A stretch of DNA of 64,000 nt from Sindora glabra. Taxonomy: Eukaryota > Streptophyta > Magnoliopsida > Fabales > Fabaceae. Of this stretch, positions 23,973 to 37,100 are shown piece by piece. How positions within the stretch are numbered: the stretch's first letter is position 1; each line of letters opens with the position of its first letter. Position numbers and translations under genes: made by a program. The notes beneath the pieces were generated by a model that saw only the letters and a program-made list of their open reading frames with translations, did not search any database and had not been told where the DNA came from. The stretch is from contig CM035235.1 of NCBI GenBank assembly GCA_020226215.1, positions 39,977,457-40,041,456 on the forward strand, read 5' to 3'.

Positions 23973-26900
23973 TTATAATGAATAATCCTTTTTTTTAGTA
24001 TTAGTTAAAGAGCAAGTTTTACTTCTATCAAGAATCAATGAGTTAGTTGCTTTTGGGCTTACTGTTATACTATAGTAAACCATTTATTTCTATTTATCCA
24101 TATACATTATTCTAACTCAACTGTTTATGTACTACAAAATAGGAAATATATTAGGATGAAAACAATGATTGTTTATTAATTTTAAAAATAATTTTATATT
24201 TTCTTAAAAAAATAGAAGAACCTATTTAGAAAACTATTTTTAAAAATTATGACCTCTAATGTGTAACTTAAAAATAGAAATATAAAAATAACATTGAGAT
24301 GTTTTCTTATTCTTGGTATCAATTTTATAATTAAATAAAATATTTCCTTATTTGTAACACCAACTACTTTTTATTTTTTATTTTCTTTTAATTCAAAAAT
24401 AATTTTTAGAAAAAAGTTTTTGAAAACACAAATATGAAAATATATTCAAACACCTCTATGTTGTTTTTTTTTATTTAATAGTAGAAACTTGATTGTAAAT
24501 ACTCAAGAAGCTTACTACAAAAGATCAAAATTCAAAAAATACAAATCCCAAGTAGAAATAAGGATTTTTGTTTATGTGCCTATGTAAGAATTTTAAGATT
24601 ACACATCTAAGAATGTAGAATATGTATTAGTACTTATTTTTCCGAATCAAAATAGAATCCAAAATTTATATCATTATTATTGAGAAATAATTAGGGTTTA
24701 AAGGCAGAAGAAGTAAAGAGAGGCTAAAATAGAATTAGAGAGTGAACATTAATATTTTAATTGAATGATAACGATTGTAAATAAAATTTAACCTTAATAC
24801 CTTATTTATAAAAAAAACCTTAACTTTGGGTGTGCTAGAATATATTAGGAAATTATCCTTATTGATTATGTTTTATTCTAAATTATTATAAATGATTATG
24901 ATTAATTTAGGTCGCTTATCTTGCACCTAAAGTTTGCACCTAAAGTTAGAGGTATTAAAATCCTTATATTACTTAAAAGTTCTATATATAAAGCATTAAG
25001 TTAAGTTTTTATTGTATTTAGTTTATTTATCATTCAATAATATTATTAGAGTTTTTTTTTCTTAAGTTTCTTTAGCCTTTTCTACTTCTCCCTTTTCTTT
25101 AAATCATAACTTAATCTTTCAACTTAGCATCAGAGTGATATCATTTGCTTTGAGGCCTTCTGGATTATCACCTTTAATATAGGACTCTTCTCATATTGTT
25201 GCATGTTTACTTCTACTATAAGTTACCCTACCATCACTTTATCCTTTTAATATTTGTTTCTTTGTTTCATGAAACCCAAAATTAATTTCTTAATCACCTC
25301 AATATAATAGTTGTTCAATTTTTACTTCTCCTTATCCTTTTCAACTTTTTCCACTTTCTTCTTGGTCGATTTGGTTGGCAATAATGTCTTTTCTTAACTT
25401 ATCATACCCTAATCATTTTCTCTTTGAATTTTTCTTAACAAGTGAACAAGTGTTGTTGCTACAAATTCTATAATTTTAATAGTAGAAGAAAGTAGTTGGT
25501 TCAATAAATTTTCAACTATTTTTTTATAAAATCGCTCAATTTTCCTTATTTTTTTGTTGTCTTTCTACTTTTGCTCACCTCTGCACTATACTATTATTGT
25601 TGCCTTCTCTAGTTTAGCTTTTTACTAATGTCTATTCATCTCATTGTTAGAACTATCATGTTTAGTAACTTATTTTCAACTATCTACAGAATGTCATCCA
25701 ATCTTGGCCATGCATGCACTACTGTAGTCCACTGACATTTTATGACTTTCTAATATTAACTTACCTTCTCCAGCAAGTATGAGTTCTCATGGCTGGACCA
25801 TTGTGATTGGCACTAGCCTATCTACCAAAACCTAAAATCTTGCCTCCATACATACTGTTATATGTGCCACCACTTTTAAATTCCTCATTACTAATTTCTA
25901 TTAATTTATTTTTTGCTATTTTATATTGTTTACTACTATTTTTAGTTTCTTTTAGTTTCTATTTTCATTAGCTTCATCCATCATACAACATCCCTATATC
26001 ACCTTATACTGTTATATTAAATCCTTTGTTACAGCTATTATCTTTTATGTTGACAATCATTTTAGCTGTATTGACTAATGATGTTCCTTTTGGCAACATT
26101 TTTTTTTGTCAGTAATCATTCTAGCTATTTTATGCATTGATATTCATTCTAGTAGAACTTTTTTCTACTAATGATTATTCTGGTTATTTTGTGCACTGTA
26201 TTTTTTTAATAGCACTTCTTTTTCACTAATAGTTATTTTGGCAGTACTTATGGTTGATGATCATCCTTATAGTTACAAGATCATTTTGCATTTAATGGGA
26301 GTTATAGTATATGGTGTTCATTGCAAGCTGTTTAAAATTTTTTCAAGTTCTATTTATTAATTTTTATTGCATTTTTATTTTCTAAAAGGTTTTAATGTAT
26401 GTTCCAAGCTTAAGGTTAAACCAGAATATTAGAATATATAAAAATTATCATTACTAATTACAACTTATTTTAAATTATATTACAAGTGATTATGATTAAT
26501 TTGGGTTTGCTTGTCTTGCATTTAAGTTAAAGGTATTAAAGTCTTTATATTCCTTAGGAACTCTATATATCTAAAGCATTAGATTAAATCTTTTATTGTA
26601 TTCAATCTATTTATTATTCAATAGTATTATCATAGTTTTCTTTTAACCCTTTCTAGCTTTTTTTACTTCTCATTTTTTCTCTAAACCCTGATTTACTCTT
26701 TCAATGAGGTGCACCATGAGCAAATTTACAAATTAACCTAAGTCCATAACACAATTATTAAATATAACTTTCTAAAAGTTATTTTTAGATTAGGGACTAC
26801 ATTTACTTAGCAAAGATATCAATTTTTTAAATATTTAATTTAGAGGTATAAGTTAGATAATAGTTTTTACCTTAAATCATTCTTATGTTGTTTGTTATTT

Positions 26901-27401
26901 TCTTAGCTTTCATTAATAAAGGTTTTCTTGAGTAGATTAAAAAGTCACTTTTCGTTACTTTGAACCTTCTTCAAGATCCATCAACCTAACCAAAAGTGAA
27001 ATTAGTTAGAAATTGTATTATGAACATATTATCCATGAATGTTAGCGTTTTAGGCAAATTTTGCTTTACTCACTGAGTAACATGCTAAAATTAAATATGA
27101 CAAAGAAGATAAGAACACTTAATATAATTTTCAAGAATCATGGTGTAAGAACAAGCAAGTAAATTAGGAATTAGACATAAATATATGTGCAAGGATAAGG
27201 GTTCCAACCAAAACACATACAGACTAGATTGTATGTGACATAATCAGTCAACGATTCCACTTTTCAACTAGTTTCTAATACTTACTTTGCATGAAGAAGG
27301 TTAATAAGCAATTGTAAGGCTCTAGAATCATTGTAAACCTTCTAAACTACCAATTAAACATCTATATCTAATATTTTTCTCTCCCTTTCATACCTGCCAA
27401 G
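23973..27401 (-). pseudogene. decayed duplicate of the last three exons of the SET gene
   Basis: Homologues of exons 14, 15 and 16 lie in the same order and strand at 27286-27401, 26871-26985 and 23973-24131, with the intervening introns also recognisable. The wider duplicated block runs about 23676-27508 and matches 8607-10633. In the exon-14 copy a CAA codon has become TAA and a TGG has become TAG; the exon-16 copy has several stops and a 4-base shorter length. Most differences are C-to-T or G-to-A, as expected from deamination of methylated cytosine. It holds an LTR-element insertion in its last intron. It lies upstream of the functional gene and is not expected to make a protein. Confidence 0.9.
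24831..26704 (+). mobile_element. small non-autonomous LTR element (family L1) in the pseudogene intron
   Basis: Direct LTRs at about 24831-25123 and 26421-26704 enclose 1.3 kb without coding sequence. Directly after the left LTR is TAGCATCAGAGTGATATC, a worn version of the initiator-Met tRNA primer site TGGTATCAGAGC. The empty site in the parent intron reads TTTGGTGCACTG; GGTGC follows the right LTR and a GGGTG stretch precedes the left one, fitting a 5-bp target duplication. It sits inside an older, oppositely oriented LTR of the same family. Confidence 0.75.
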
Positions 27402-27508
27402 CTTTAAAGAAAGCATACAATTGCATTAATTGGAATATGTGCAATTTTTTTCAAGAAAAAAAGTTAAGCATGCAACTTTTAGAAACTTTCTTCATTTTGA
27501 TAGATGGT

Positions 27509-28258
27509 GAAGAAGTTATATTTGTAAATAATATTAACTATATTAAGAAGTGATAATAGGAAATCAAATATGATCTTATTTTAAGCTTAGTTTGATTCTA
27601 GATTTATTCTATGAATGATGTAATTAAGTAGGTAGATTCTAATTAGCCTATCTATAAATAAACCTTAATGCTAAGCACATTACTCAAGTAATTTAAAATC
27701 ATTATCTAAATTTTAAGTTAGTATTAAACCTTTTATTGAAAGGCCTTTGTTTTTATTATGTGTTTATTTTCTCCTTTCTATTTTACCTAAAAATGCTTAA
27801 TTTTTAAACTTTATATTTTAATGTATTCTATAATGCATTTGGAAAAACTAACCTTAAATTTCTATTTATCGGTAAATTTTTTGCTAGACCCATTGGCACG
27901 TGTTACATGTTATTTTATTTTTGAAGCATGTGAAGCTTATATGCCACTACATTTAAAGCGTGTGAGCTATATGCATCATCACACTTTGCTTGCATTCTTT
28001 TGCTAAGTCTTTTAGTAACTTTGCTTTATCCATTATAGCAATAAAATCATTTATTTTGCCTTATAAAGATCAAGTTTATTTCTTTGTTTTTAGTTTTTAG
28101 AAGTTTTCTTTTTATAATTTATTGTTGTTGGTTCTAGAATAATGTTTGAAACATTAAAAACACTTCCTTCCCTTGATGTTGGCACTCAATTGTCACTAAG
28201 TTTCAAACTAGAGTATCGATTATCACTAAGTTCTAGTTTAGTTATTATTTTTTTGTTC
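27509..28258. other. AT-rich DNA, no feature assigned
   Basis: Bases 27530-27760 look LTR-like in composition, but no partner copy is in the window. Nothing else recognised. Confidence 0.4.
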
Positions 28259-29130
28259 ATTAAAATTTGGTTTTGATGATTTGAAAGTGAAACTGATGAC
28301 CATTAATAGTGATTATCCTAATTTATTGATCAATTTGAATTATTTTGTCAATTCATATAAATTATTTGAAATTTTTTTTATTTTTAAGCTTTTTTTATTG
28401 ATTAATATTAGGTTTTAATAATTTAAAAGTGAAATTAATAGTTATTAATAGTAATTGCACTGATTTATTAATTAAGTTAAGTTATTTTGTTAATTCATAA
28501 GAATTATTTATCATTTTTCTAGTTTTGGCTTTTTTTATTAAAATTAAGTTCTAATGATTTGAAAGCAAGATTAATATCATTAACAATGATTATGATAATT
28601 AGTTAATCAAATTCATATGAATTACTTGGAGATTTTTTATTTTTAAGTTTTTTGTTGATTAAAATTAGGTTCTAATGATTTAAAAATGAAATTGGTAGCC
28701 ATTAACAATAATTATGCTAATTTTTGATTAATTTATGTTATTTTATTGATTTATATGAGTTACCTATAGTTTTTCTATTTTTAATTTTTAATTTTCTTTA
28801 TTGATTAAAATTAAGTTTTGATGATTTAAAAGTGAAATTGATAGACATTGATAGTGATTGTGCTCATTTGTTGATTCATATGAATTATTTAAGATTTTTT
28901 AATTAAAGTTTTGATCATTTAAAAGTGAAATTGATAGTCATCGACAATGATTATGCTAATTTATTAATTGATTTGAGTTATTTTGTTGATTTATATGAAT
29001 ATTTGAGGTTTTTTATTTTTAATTTTTTTCTAATTAAAATTAGTTTATTATAATTCAAAAATGAAATTAATAGTCATTAACAATGATTATGCTAATTTAT
29101 TGATTAATTTGAGTTATTTTATTGTATCAT
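28259..29130 (+). repeat. tandem array, about seven units of 107-146 bp
   Basis: Units start near 28259, 28400, 28538, 28658, 28804, 28911 and 29032. Each carries ATTAAAATTAGGTTTTGATG, then a GTGAAATTGATAG block, TGATTATGCTAATTTATTG, and TGAGTTATTTTGTTGATTC, then a T-rich spacer. Units are clearly diverged and two are shortened. It is non-coding: an old minisatellite or satellite fragment, or repeats internal to a lost element. Confidence 0.85.
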
Positions 29131-29578
29131 GTAAATTTTTGTGTTAGTATTATTTAATATATGTATATTCTTGGTAGTTTTAACTTTGTCTTAGTTTTAA
29201 AATAGGAAAGAAATAGAAACTGAAATTAGTATTAGCTCTAAGTTAGTTTTAATATTATTTTTAGTTTTAAGCTAGGAAAGAACTAAAAATTAAAACTAAA
29301 GTTAGCTTTAACTTTGCCTCGACTTTAAGTTAGTTTTATTATTAGTTTGAAGTTTAAATGAATTTTGTAAAAATTTAATTTAGGTTATGTTATTTCTTTC
29401 TTTTTCTTTTTACAATTATTTAAACATTGATACTTGCATGGATTTAGTTTAATTTTTATTTTTCATTTATTATAGATTACTATATTTTTATCTTGTGGAA
29501 GTAAAGATATTCTTTTTAAGGGTGACTGTATAGTTGTCCCTCATGGTGGTAAGACAACATTATCCCCTTTCATGATTG
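29131..29578. other. AT-rich DNA with short AGTTTTAA-type repeats, up to the gap
   Basis: Loose repeats of TTAGTTTTAA and AGGAAAGAA between 29170 and 29350. No gene. Confidence 0.5.
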
Positions 29579-29678
29579 NNNNNNNNNNNNNNNNNNNNNN
29601 NNNNNNNNNNNNNNNNNNNNNNNNNNNNNNNNNNNNNNNNNNNNNNNNNNNNNNNNNNNNNNNNNNNNNNNNNNNNNN
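29579..29678. other. assembly gap, 100 N
   Basis: Exactly 100 N, the usual placeholder for a gap of unknown size. Order across it depends on scaffolding. Confidence 0.99.
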
Positions 29679-29714
29679 GGCTTTCCCATTTTAAGCCAAA
29701 CACCCAAAGGTAAA

Positions 29715-29850
29715 GATTTAGATATTTTCAACCATACTTTAAGTTTAACAGACAATTTGATAAGATAACCATTAATAATCAGGATTTAATATTTTCAACC
29801 ATACTCTCAGTTTAACAAATGATTTGATAAGATAACTATTAATAATAGGG
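29715..29850. repeat. 68-bp tandem duplication
   Basis: Two units, 29715-29782 and 29783-29850, sharing ATATTTTCAACCATACT and TTTGATAAGATAAC blocks. Confidence 0.8.
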
Positions 29851-31179
29851 ATTTTCTTCTTTTTCACCATCCTAAAATAAGAACTAGTTATATCAATGTT
29901 AGTTTGATCTATAAAATCCATTAAAAAATTATGAATTTGAACCTAAGCTAATAATTAACCAAAATTTATATCTTTAAGTCACTTTGATGAATTCATAAGT
30001 GTAAATTCAAAACTTTTCCTAAAATGTTCCTTGTGGCTGAATCTAGAACTAGTTTTCTTTGCTCCTTTGATAGAAAAATAAAGATGTAAGTGTCAAAGAC
30101 TTCATCCATAATAATTAAATCTAAAATTAAACCCTAGCTTTTATGAATCATTTTTTTAACCATGCCCCTATTTATGGATTTTTGATAGATAAGTTTTCCA
30201 ATCAACATATAAAATGACTTGACTATATATTTGTTAGGAATTAGATTAAGAGATTCTTTATCATTATTTAAATCTCCTAAGTTTTGAAGTTCATGTTCCA
30301 TTGTAGGAAAAAATCCTTACTTAGAATCTAAGGGTAATATTTCAGAAGATCTCCAAACATGGAAAATTCCTATAAACTAGTAAATTTAAAATATTCACCA
30401 TAAGTACCTTCATAAGATCATTGATCTAGATTGTGAAAATAGAACTAGATAAAGGAAGCTGCAAACTAGAAGAACAACAAGGAATTCATTACTAGTTCCT
30501 TTACAAGATCAAATGACTTAATTGAGAAAGCAAGTAAAAAATATAGTTATCTTGATGATAGTGGAAGAAATACCATGAACACTCTTTTAATGAGAGAGGG
30601 ATTTCATGTAAGCACATGTACAATTTATCCTTAAATAAACAAATCAATATATTACTATCTATTTTTATTAGGAAAAAAAACATATTAGTACTTGTTTTAA
30701 TTATAGATGGCAATTTAACCAGATAGATAAAATAAATATTTGTAATTTTTATTTATTTGCATTACTACTATAGATTTATAAAAATATGGAAATTTTACCA
30801 ACTAAGTACAAATGCAAGTATGGAACTACACCACTTATATCTCTTATGCCTTTATTAAGCATATAGACTTATGGTAATTTACATTTATATGAATAAAAAA
30901 ATTAAAATTATGTATGTTATTATTTTATTTAAATATTAATTTTTTAATATTAGAAACTAATTTTAAATTTTATGTCTTTTTATCTTATTATTATTAGCAT
31001 ATTTGAATAATTAACATTGTATTATTATTAAAAAAAGTATTTTTTTATTGAAATAATTATGATAAAATAAAAAATGGGAAATGTATTTTATTTAAATAAA
31101 ATAGGTAAATAAGAATGAACGTAAAGATTAAAATCTTTTTGGAGAATTGATAAAATAAGCATATATAATTTGGCCTTAG
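29851..31179. other. AT-rich intergenic DNA, no feature seen
   Basis: No gene or recognisable repeat. Confidence 0.55.
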
Positions 31180-32012
31180 CAAATGTTTGGTGCACTTATA
31201 AAATAGGATAATTTAATCCAATCAAGCTATTTTATCATGTTGGCATAGGATAAATTATCATGTTCTTTTGAATATGATATAAGCTAATAAGATAAGAGTA
31301 AATCCTCTTTTCTCTTTGATCCTCAATTTCAAATGATAACATTATAAAATTAATAGAGTGAAAAGTAGTGAATGGTAAGTTGCAAATCTACGCCATTGAC
31401 CTCAGTCAACAGCTACTCACCACTATTGATTACCACTCACCAACACTCACTACTTTTAACCATCACTTGCTGCCACCCACCACTATTAATTATACCCTAT
31501 CATTATCATTTTTCGTTGACCATTATTTGATGTGCTATCTATTATCATTGATTACTGCCATTTATCATTATTTTTGGAAATATATAATTCAAAGAGTATC
31601 AAGGATATTTAAAGATATTTTTTTCAAACAAATATTTTCAAAAGATTTAAACTTGGTCCATTAACACTATTACTCATTTATACATTACTATGCCACTATA
31701 AAATTGTCAAAATTCTTGTATTATTGGTAAAAATTCTTATTTGATTTTTTTTAATGATGTATCATTTTTTTATTCACTAATAGTGTAAAAAGCTTTGCAT
31801 TAACAATTGATTAAATTTAAACTTATTTTTTATTACTATTTATGTTATATACATATGACAACAAACACTAAAAAATATAACTTTATACTATCATCATCTT
31901 ATACAATTATGTATTAAATATTAAATAGTGTTATATCTTATCTGTTTATTATCTTATCTTATGCTACTATGTCAGTTTATCTTATGTCATTCCAACAAGT
32001 TATTAGAGACAT
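31180..32012. mobile_element. possible inverted-repeat (hAT-like) element
   Basis: The left end AATGTTTGGTGCACTTATAA pairs with the right end on the minus strand TAACTTGTTGGAATGACATAAG, both followed by GGATAA/AGATAA. The middle has degenerate CACCACTATT-type repeats (31390-31500), frequent in plant MITEs. Edges are approximate. Confidence 0.4.
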
Positions 32013-32305
32013 GATAAGAATATTAATAATTGAAAATTCTATCATACAGATATAATGGTAGGAATAAATAAATTATCTTTTAAATAGAGAGATATATGTT
32101 AACTTATGCTTACTTCATGGCCATTCCTAATATTAATTCAACTTTGAAGATGTATTTATTCGGTAAAACTTTGTAACATTGAGAATTAACTTTTTAATTT
32201 TACTTTTTATGTTACAATAATAAACTAGTTAATGTTGATTGTTTTTTTTTTTTGTGTATTGTAACTAATTTACTTTTTGAAATATGATAAAAAAATACAT
32301 TATTT

Positions 32306-35300
32306 TGTCATGATCCATTGAGCCACAATCGACATGGAACCTATTTATTTATTTTCACAACCTAAACTACCTAATCTTAATATCACTACATGGTTACTAA
32401 CAAGTAAAAATGGTTTTATAAACAATTCTAAAAGAATACTTATAATGGTATTTGATTTGTCTTTAACTAACAATTATCTTATAAGGCCTTAAGTTATCTC
32501 TATATTACAACCTAAATTTAACTATGGTTGCTCAAAGTATAATATCCAATAAATTTCCATCTGTATGTTACTAGTGGAGGTAAAGCTTATGTGACATATC
32601 TATAAAATATTTTTAAATAAAAATAATGAGTTATAGAATTAATAAGCAAATAATCTACTTAAAAAAATATAAATAACCATATATAATCATTTATAATATT
32701 TATATGTTGATGTTTAAGATATTTTTATATATTATTACCTTTTATTTTATACCTATTAGTGTGTTATATATGATTAATTTTATGAAATTGGTTTTATTAT
32801 GTGTTTGTGTGATGATTTTATAATGTTTTTAAATTGCTTAGTTAATACTAAATTTTTACACTTTTTCAAGTTTTTATTTATAACTTGAGCTTTAGATGTT
32901 AAAATTAAGTGGTATTTATACTGTTGGAACTCTTAAAAAAAGTTTTAAAACTTTTATGTTTTGGTTGAAACTTGATTTAGATGTTTGAAGGGTAAAAAAT
33001 AGTCATAAATGCTTTACTTTTGTCCAAGCTAAACTAATCACGATTTTTAGGTTATATTTGGACCTTTAGATGTCAAATTAAGGTGAAATTAACATCCACA
33101 GTTAGATAAAACTTAGCCTAGTAAGTTTCATATTAGGGTTTAGCAAAACTAAACCATTTTGGTAGTTAAAATTGAGTTAGAAGGTGAGTTACAAAATTTT
33201 TTACAATAGTAAATACTATTAGTAATTTAATCTATAAATTAGGCTATGAGTTTTAAATTTATGCAAAGCTTCATTATTTCTAACCCTAAGAGGTTCTCTA
33301 GTGAGGGAGATTTGATTTATTTAGGTTTTGTACTTTTAAAGGCAATACCACACATTAGATAATATTTCTCCTTTTTCTTTTCTTTTCTTTAGGAAGAGCC
33401 AAGTAAGATTGAATCTACGTAAATTTAAGGGTTTAAACACTTTTAATTCAGTTTGATTTGAGGATTTTCTCTTCAATTTGTTTATAATTCGTTTATCTTT
33501 TGATTTTCTATTTTTCATTGATTATGATGCTTTAGTAATGAATTAATATAGCCCATTAGTTGATTATTCTTCGTAATTTGATACTATATGATTGATTATT
33601 GTTAATTCTCGCTTACAGAATTAGGATGATTGATTGTAAATTAGTTACACATAGACATCTAAATTTTGCTTGTTAATTTTATGATGTCTATGAAAAAAAA
33701 TCAAGGAATGAATTTAACAATGGTCACTTGTAAAAGTAGATTAGGCTTAACTTAGTTCTAAATGCTTTAAACTATTATTAATTAAATTTTGTTGCTTGTT
33801 TTAAATTGAATTAGTAATAAAGGATTTATTGGTTACTTGTTTAGGTTAATCAACATTTACTATTTGTATAACTACTAACTTCAAGATATCTATCGATTAA
33901 GTATTCAAATTGTAAGCTAAATTATTGAGTGTCGATGAAAATCTAACAATTGAAGTATGATTTTCCTTAAATTCAAGCTTTTATTATCATTATTTAATAC
34001 TTTTGATTTTTATTTATTTTAATAATTTTTTACAAATCTCCCTATTCTGTCCATTATTTATAGCTTAAAATTGATTGTTAATCCATTAGGTTTGCACGAA
34101 CTCACTTTATTTATTTGATAGAGTAGGTTTATCTTAATTTTTATTATGAAATAATTCATATCATGTATATAAATATAGCAATCCTCAATCATAGCCATAT
34201 TTCTAGGTTGTATCACATATCACCTTTATTTATGTATCACATATCACCTTTATGTACTAATGATGGTATATAATAATTAATAAGAAAATACAAGACAATA
34301 GCTATTTAATCCATACTCACAAAGTAGAAAAAACATTTTATAATTTTAGAATAGTAAATAACATACAATCATAAACATTATAGATAATATTAACCGACTC
34401 TAGTATTAAAAGTTATTCTCATTTTGCCTACTTAGTTAGCTTGCATACCATTCTTCTTGCTTACTTTCCATGAATGCCAGGGCAAGATATCATGTAAGAT
34501 ATAATGAGCACTTAACATGGGATATGAGATGAAAATCCTTGACACATATTAAAACTACTTTAACCTTTATAAGAATGAGTCTTTAAGTGAAGAGTCATAC
34601 TTTGTCATTATTCACAAGTGAGAGTACTCAAGGCTCAATTTTTAATGGCCATAAAAAAAACCTAGATTTTGGCACTGACACAAATAAATAAAAGCAAATG
34701 AACCACCTTGTACATCTCTTCATCCTTAGCCATTCACAAAGTCAATCTTATCCTATAAGAAACCTTAACCATTCATAAACATTTTCAATTTCAATATCAT
34801 TTCACAATATTCCATTAATAGTTCTACCATATTTTAATATTAGTCCTTCTAATTCATATTTTCACACATAATATCACATCCCTCTTAGGATTTCCATAAT
34901 CAATCGTAAATATAAACATATAAAAAATATAATTATATTTGTCTTGGGAATTTCATCATTAATATCATAAATATTAACATTCACAAGACTATTGTATAAT
35001 TATAGAAACTATACAAACATATATGAACTCGTATTATCATAAAATAATTAAATCGGGCGTACAATAATATGATGCCTAAGTATGTACTCACACATGATCA
35101 TCTAGAAGCAACTTCAAATTTTATACTTGAGTAAGACCATTCAGATAGCAATGTTTATATAAATTTGAGTAGTTTTAACCCTTGAATGACATTTTATGAG
35201 TAACTTAAGATTCACAAATTTATTATTTATAAAATTTATTTTATATGAAAGTAATCTTAATTAGCTTTTTATGGACTAGAATTTCACATAAAATGGTTAA

Positions 35301-36571
35301 GTTTTGAAATAGTTATGTGTTTTGTAAATTAGACTCAAAAACTCATTTTTTCATAATGTTAAATTTTTTACCTTTATGTACTATTTTTGTAATATCTCAA
35401 AATATACACAAGATCTTGATTTAAACTATTTCTATTTAAAGATAGACTTAATTTTCTTTTATTTACCTTTCCAATGATAAGTGATTTGGTAAAAATAGAC
35501 ATGCAATGAATGAGATATAACTTTTTAAAGTTGATATTACAATCATGTTATATAGTACTTGAGTATAGGCATTTAGAGAGCAATTTTGGTGCTCATGCTC
35601 GAGTATATACTTGCTTATCATCACCCATGTTATAATACTTGATTATAAGTTCAGAGAGCAATTTTGGAGCTATATTCACTTATATAATCCGTATAATGCC
35701 TAAATTTTGCAGAATTGTTTTGAAATCACTGTATAAATTGTTCACTTTCCTTAAATCTAACATATGCACATCACTGAAGCTAAAACAAACTTAAACTAAT
35801 CATTTACACTCACTCATACATTATTAACATCAACAATTCATGCCATAACTTTTTTATCATCATCAAACTCTAATCTAGCAACATAATAACATTAACATTT
35901 TATAAAATGAAACCATGTAAAATTCATTAACTTTTAATTAAATTATCTACTTACTTACAAATGAAGAAATTTTGAGAGGAGGAGGAACGAAGATTAATTA
36001 CCCTAAATAATACAAAAATCAAGAAGTTTCAGCTTAAATCCCTATTATTCCTTTTTAACAAAACCTGAAAACATTTTTAAACTAAAACCTTGAGCTAATA
36101 AGAAATCACCTTGATTAAAAGAAGAAAATGATGGTTTTCTTGAAGTTTGTTAACCTAAATTTGCCAAAGATTGAAGAAATGAAAGTAAATAAGCTTAAAA
36201 AGGATATCAGGGAATGGGGAGCTAACTAATAACTGATATCTCTTAGCAAAATGGGTTTTGGATTGTTCTTTGAAAAGTTATAAAGGTCGGATATTTTCAA
36301 TAGTAAATTTTATAAATAATAAGGCTGACAGGTAAAATAGAAAAAATGATTCTTAAATCTCCTTTATGTGCACCCATTAATCTCTAATGTTATTTTGACC
36401 TCTACTTAATTTAATTCTCCTAATATTCATCATAAATCTTTATTTTTCTTTATTTAATTCTCACCCTAGACGTATCCACAATAGTTAAACTATTTCCACT
36501 TACACATAATTATTAATAAAATTAAATCTAAAATAAAAATAAAATTTCCTAATTTTATAAAGGGTGTGACA
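32306..36571 (-). repeat. 3' LTR of the gypsy element (interrupted)
   Basis: Aligns with 42034-46501 in the same orientation and with 37101-40073 in reverse. Interrupted by a solo LTR at 32708-34161. Confidence 0.8.
32708..34161. mobile_element. solo LTR nested in the gypsy 3' LTR
   Basis: This 1454-bp block is absent from the sister LTR. It begins TGATGTTTAAG and ends CATATCA, with TG/CA termini. Flanking bases are TATGT (32703-32707) and CATGT (34162-34166), fitting a 5-bp target duplication. It contains no coding sequence; TGAT/ATCA termini fit a gypsy-type LTR, but the family is not known. Confidence 0.65.
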
Positions 36572-36585
36572 ATTCTTCCTCTTTT
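36572..36585 (-). other. polypurine tract of the gypsy element
   Basis: AAAAGAGGAAGAAT on the minus strand directly before the LTR start TGTCACACCC, the expected plus-strand priming site. Confidence 0.65.
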
Positions 36586-37100
36586 AAAGAATTCGTCCCT
36601 AAATTCTTAAGGTTCTAGCTACTCTAGTGATTCTCAAGGCAACTTTAAAATTTAAGCTAGTATTAAGATTAAAGTTAAAACTTAACAAAATAATTTGGAA
36701 TTCCACATGCTAGATTATACCTAAACAATACTTCTTATCACCCATATACTATTTATTTTCTTATTAATTTAAACTATCTTTCTCTAGCTTTGTTCGAATG
36801 CTATTGTATCCCTGCTTAATTTAATAAATCCACTACTTTCTATTTAATCTCAAGCCCTTTTATGTCTATCACTACTTACACTTTGACATGTTAAGTATAA
36901 TTCTAATATAGACAACTCGCTCCTAACTTTTGCCTATTCTATCTCTTAATACTTGATTGACTTTTTTTTATAAATATTTTAATATAATGCTATTCAACTT
37001 CTTATAGTCATTAAATATTCTCTTTTTAGTCTCAAGTCTTCTCTTACCATGTGTTAGTTTTTATGATCATGTGTTAATGTGTTTCCTTCAATTTGTTATG

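Larger units (their letters stand above)
23676..27508. repeat. partial segmental duplication of 8607-10633
   Basis: Colinear similarity over about 2 kb from the 3' flank of the SET gene into intron 13, in the same orientation. It is interrupted by a 1.87-kb LTR element. The right break is sharp: TTTCATTTTGATAGATGG at 27508 matches 10633 and then diverges. Confidence 0.88.

Noticed and set aside
31368..31664. 98-codon plus-strand frame with Thr/His/Tyr repeats
   Set aside because: Composition follows the CACCACTATT-type degenerate repeat inside a likely MITE.
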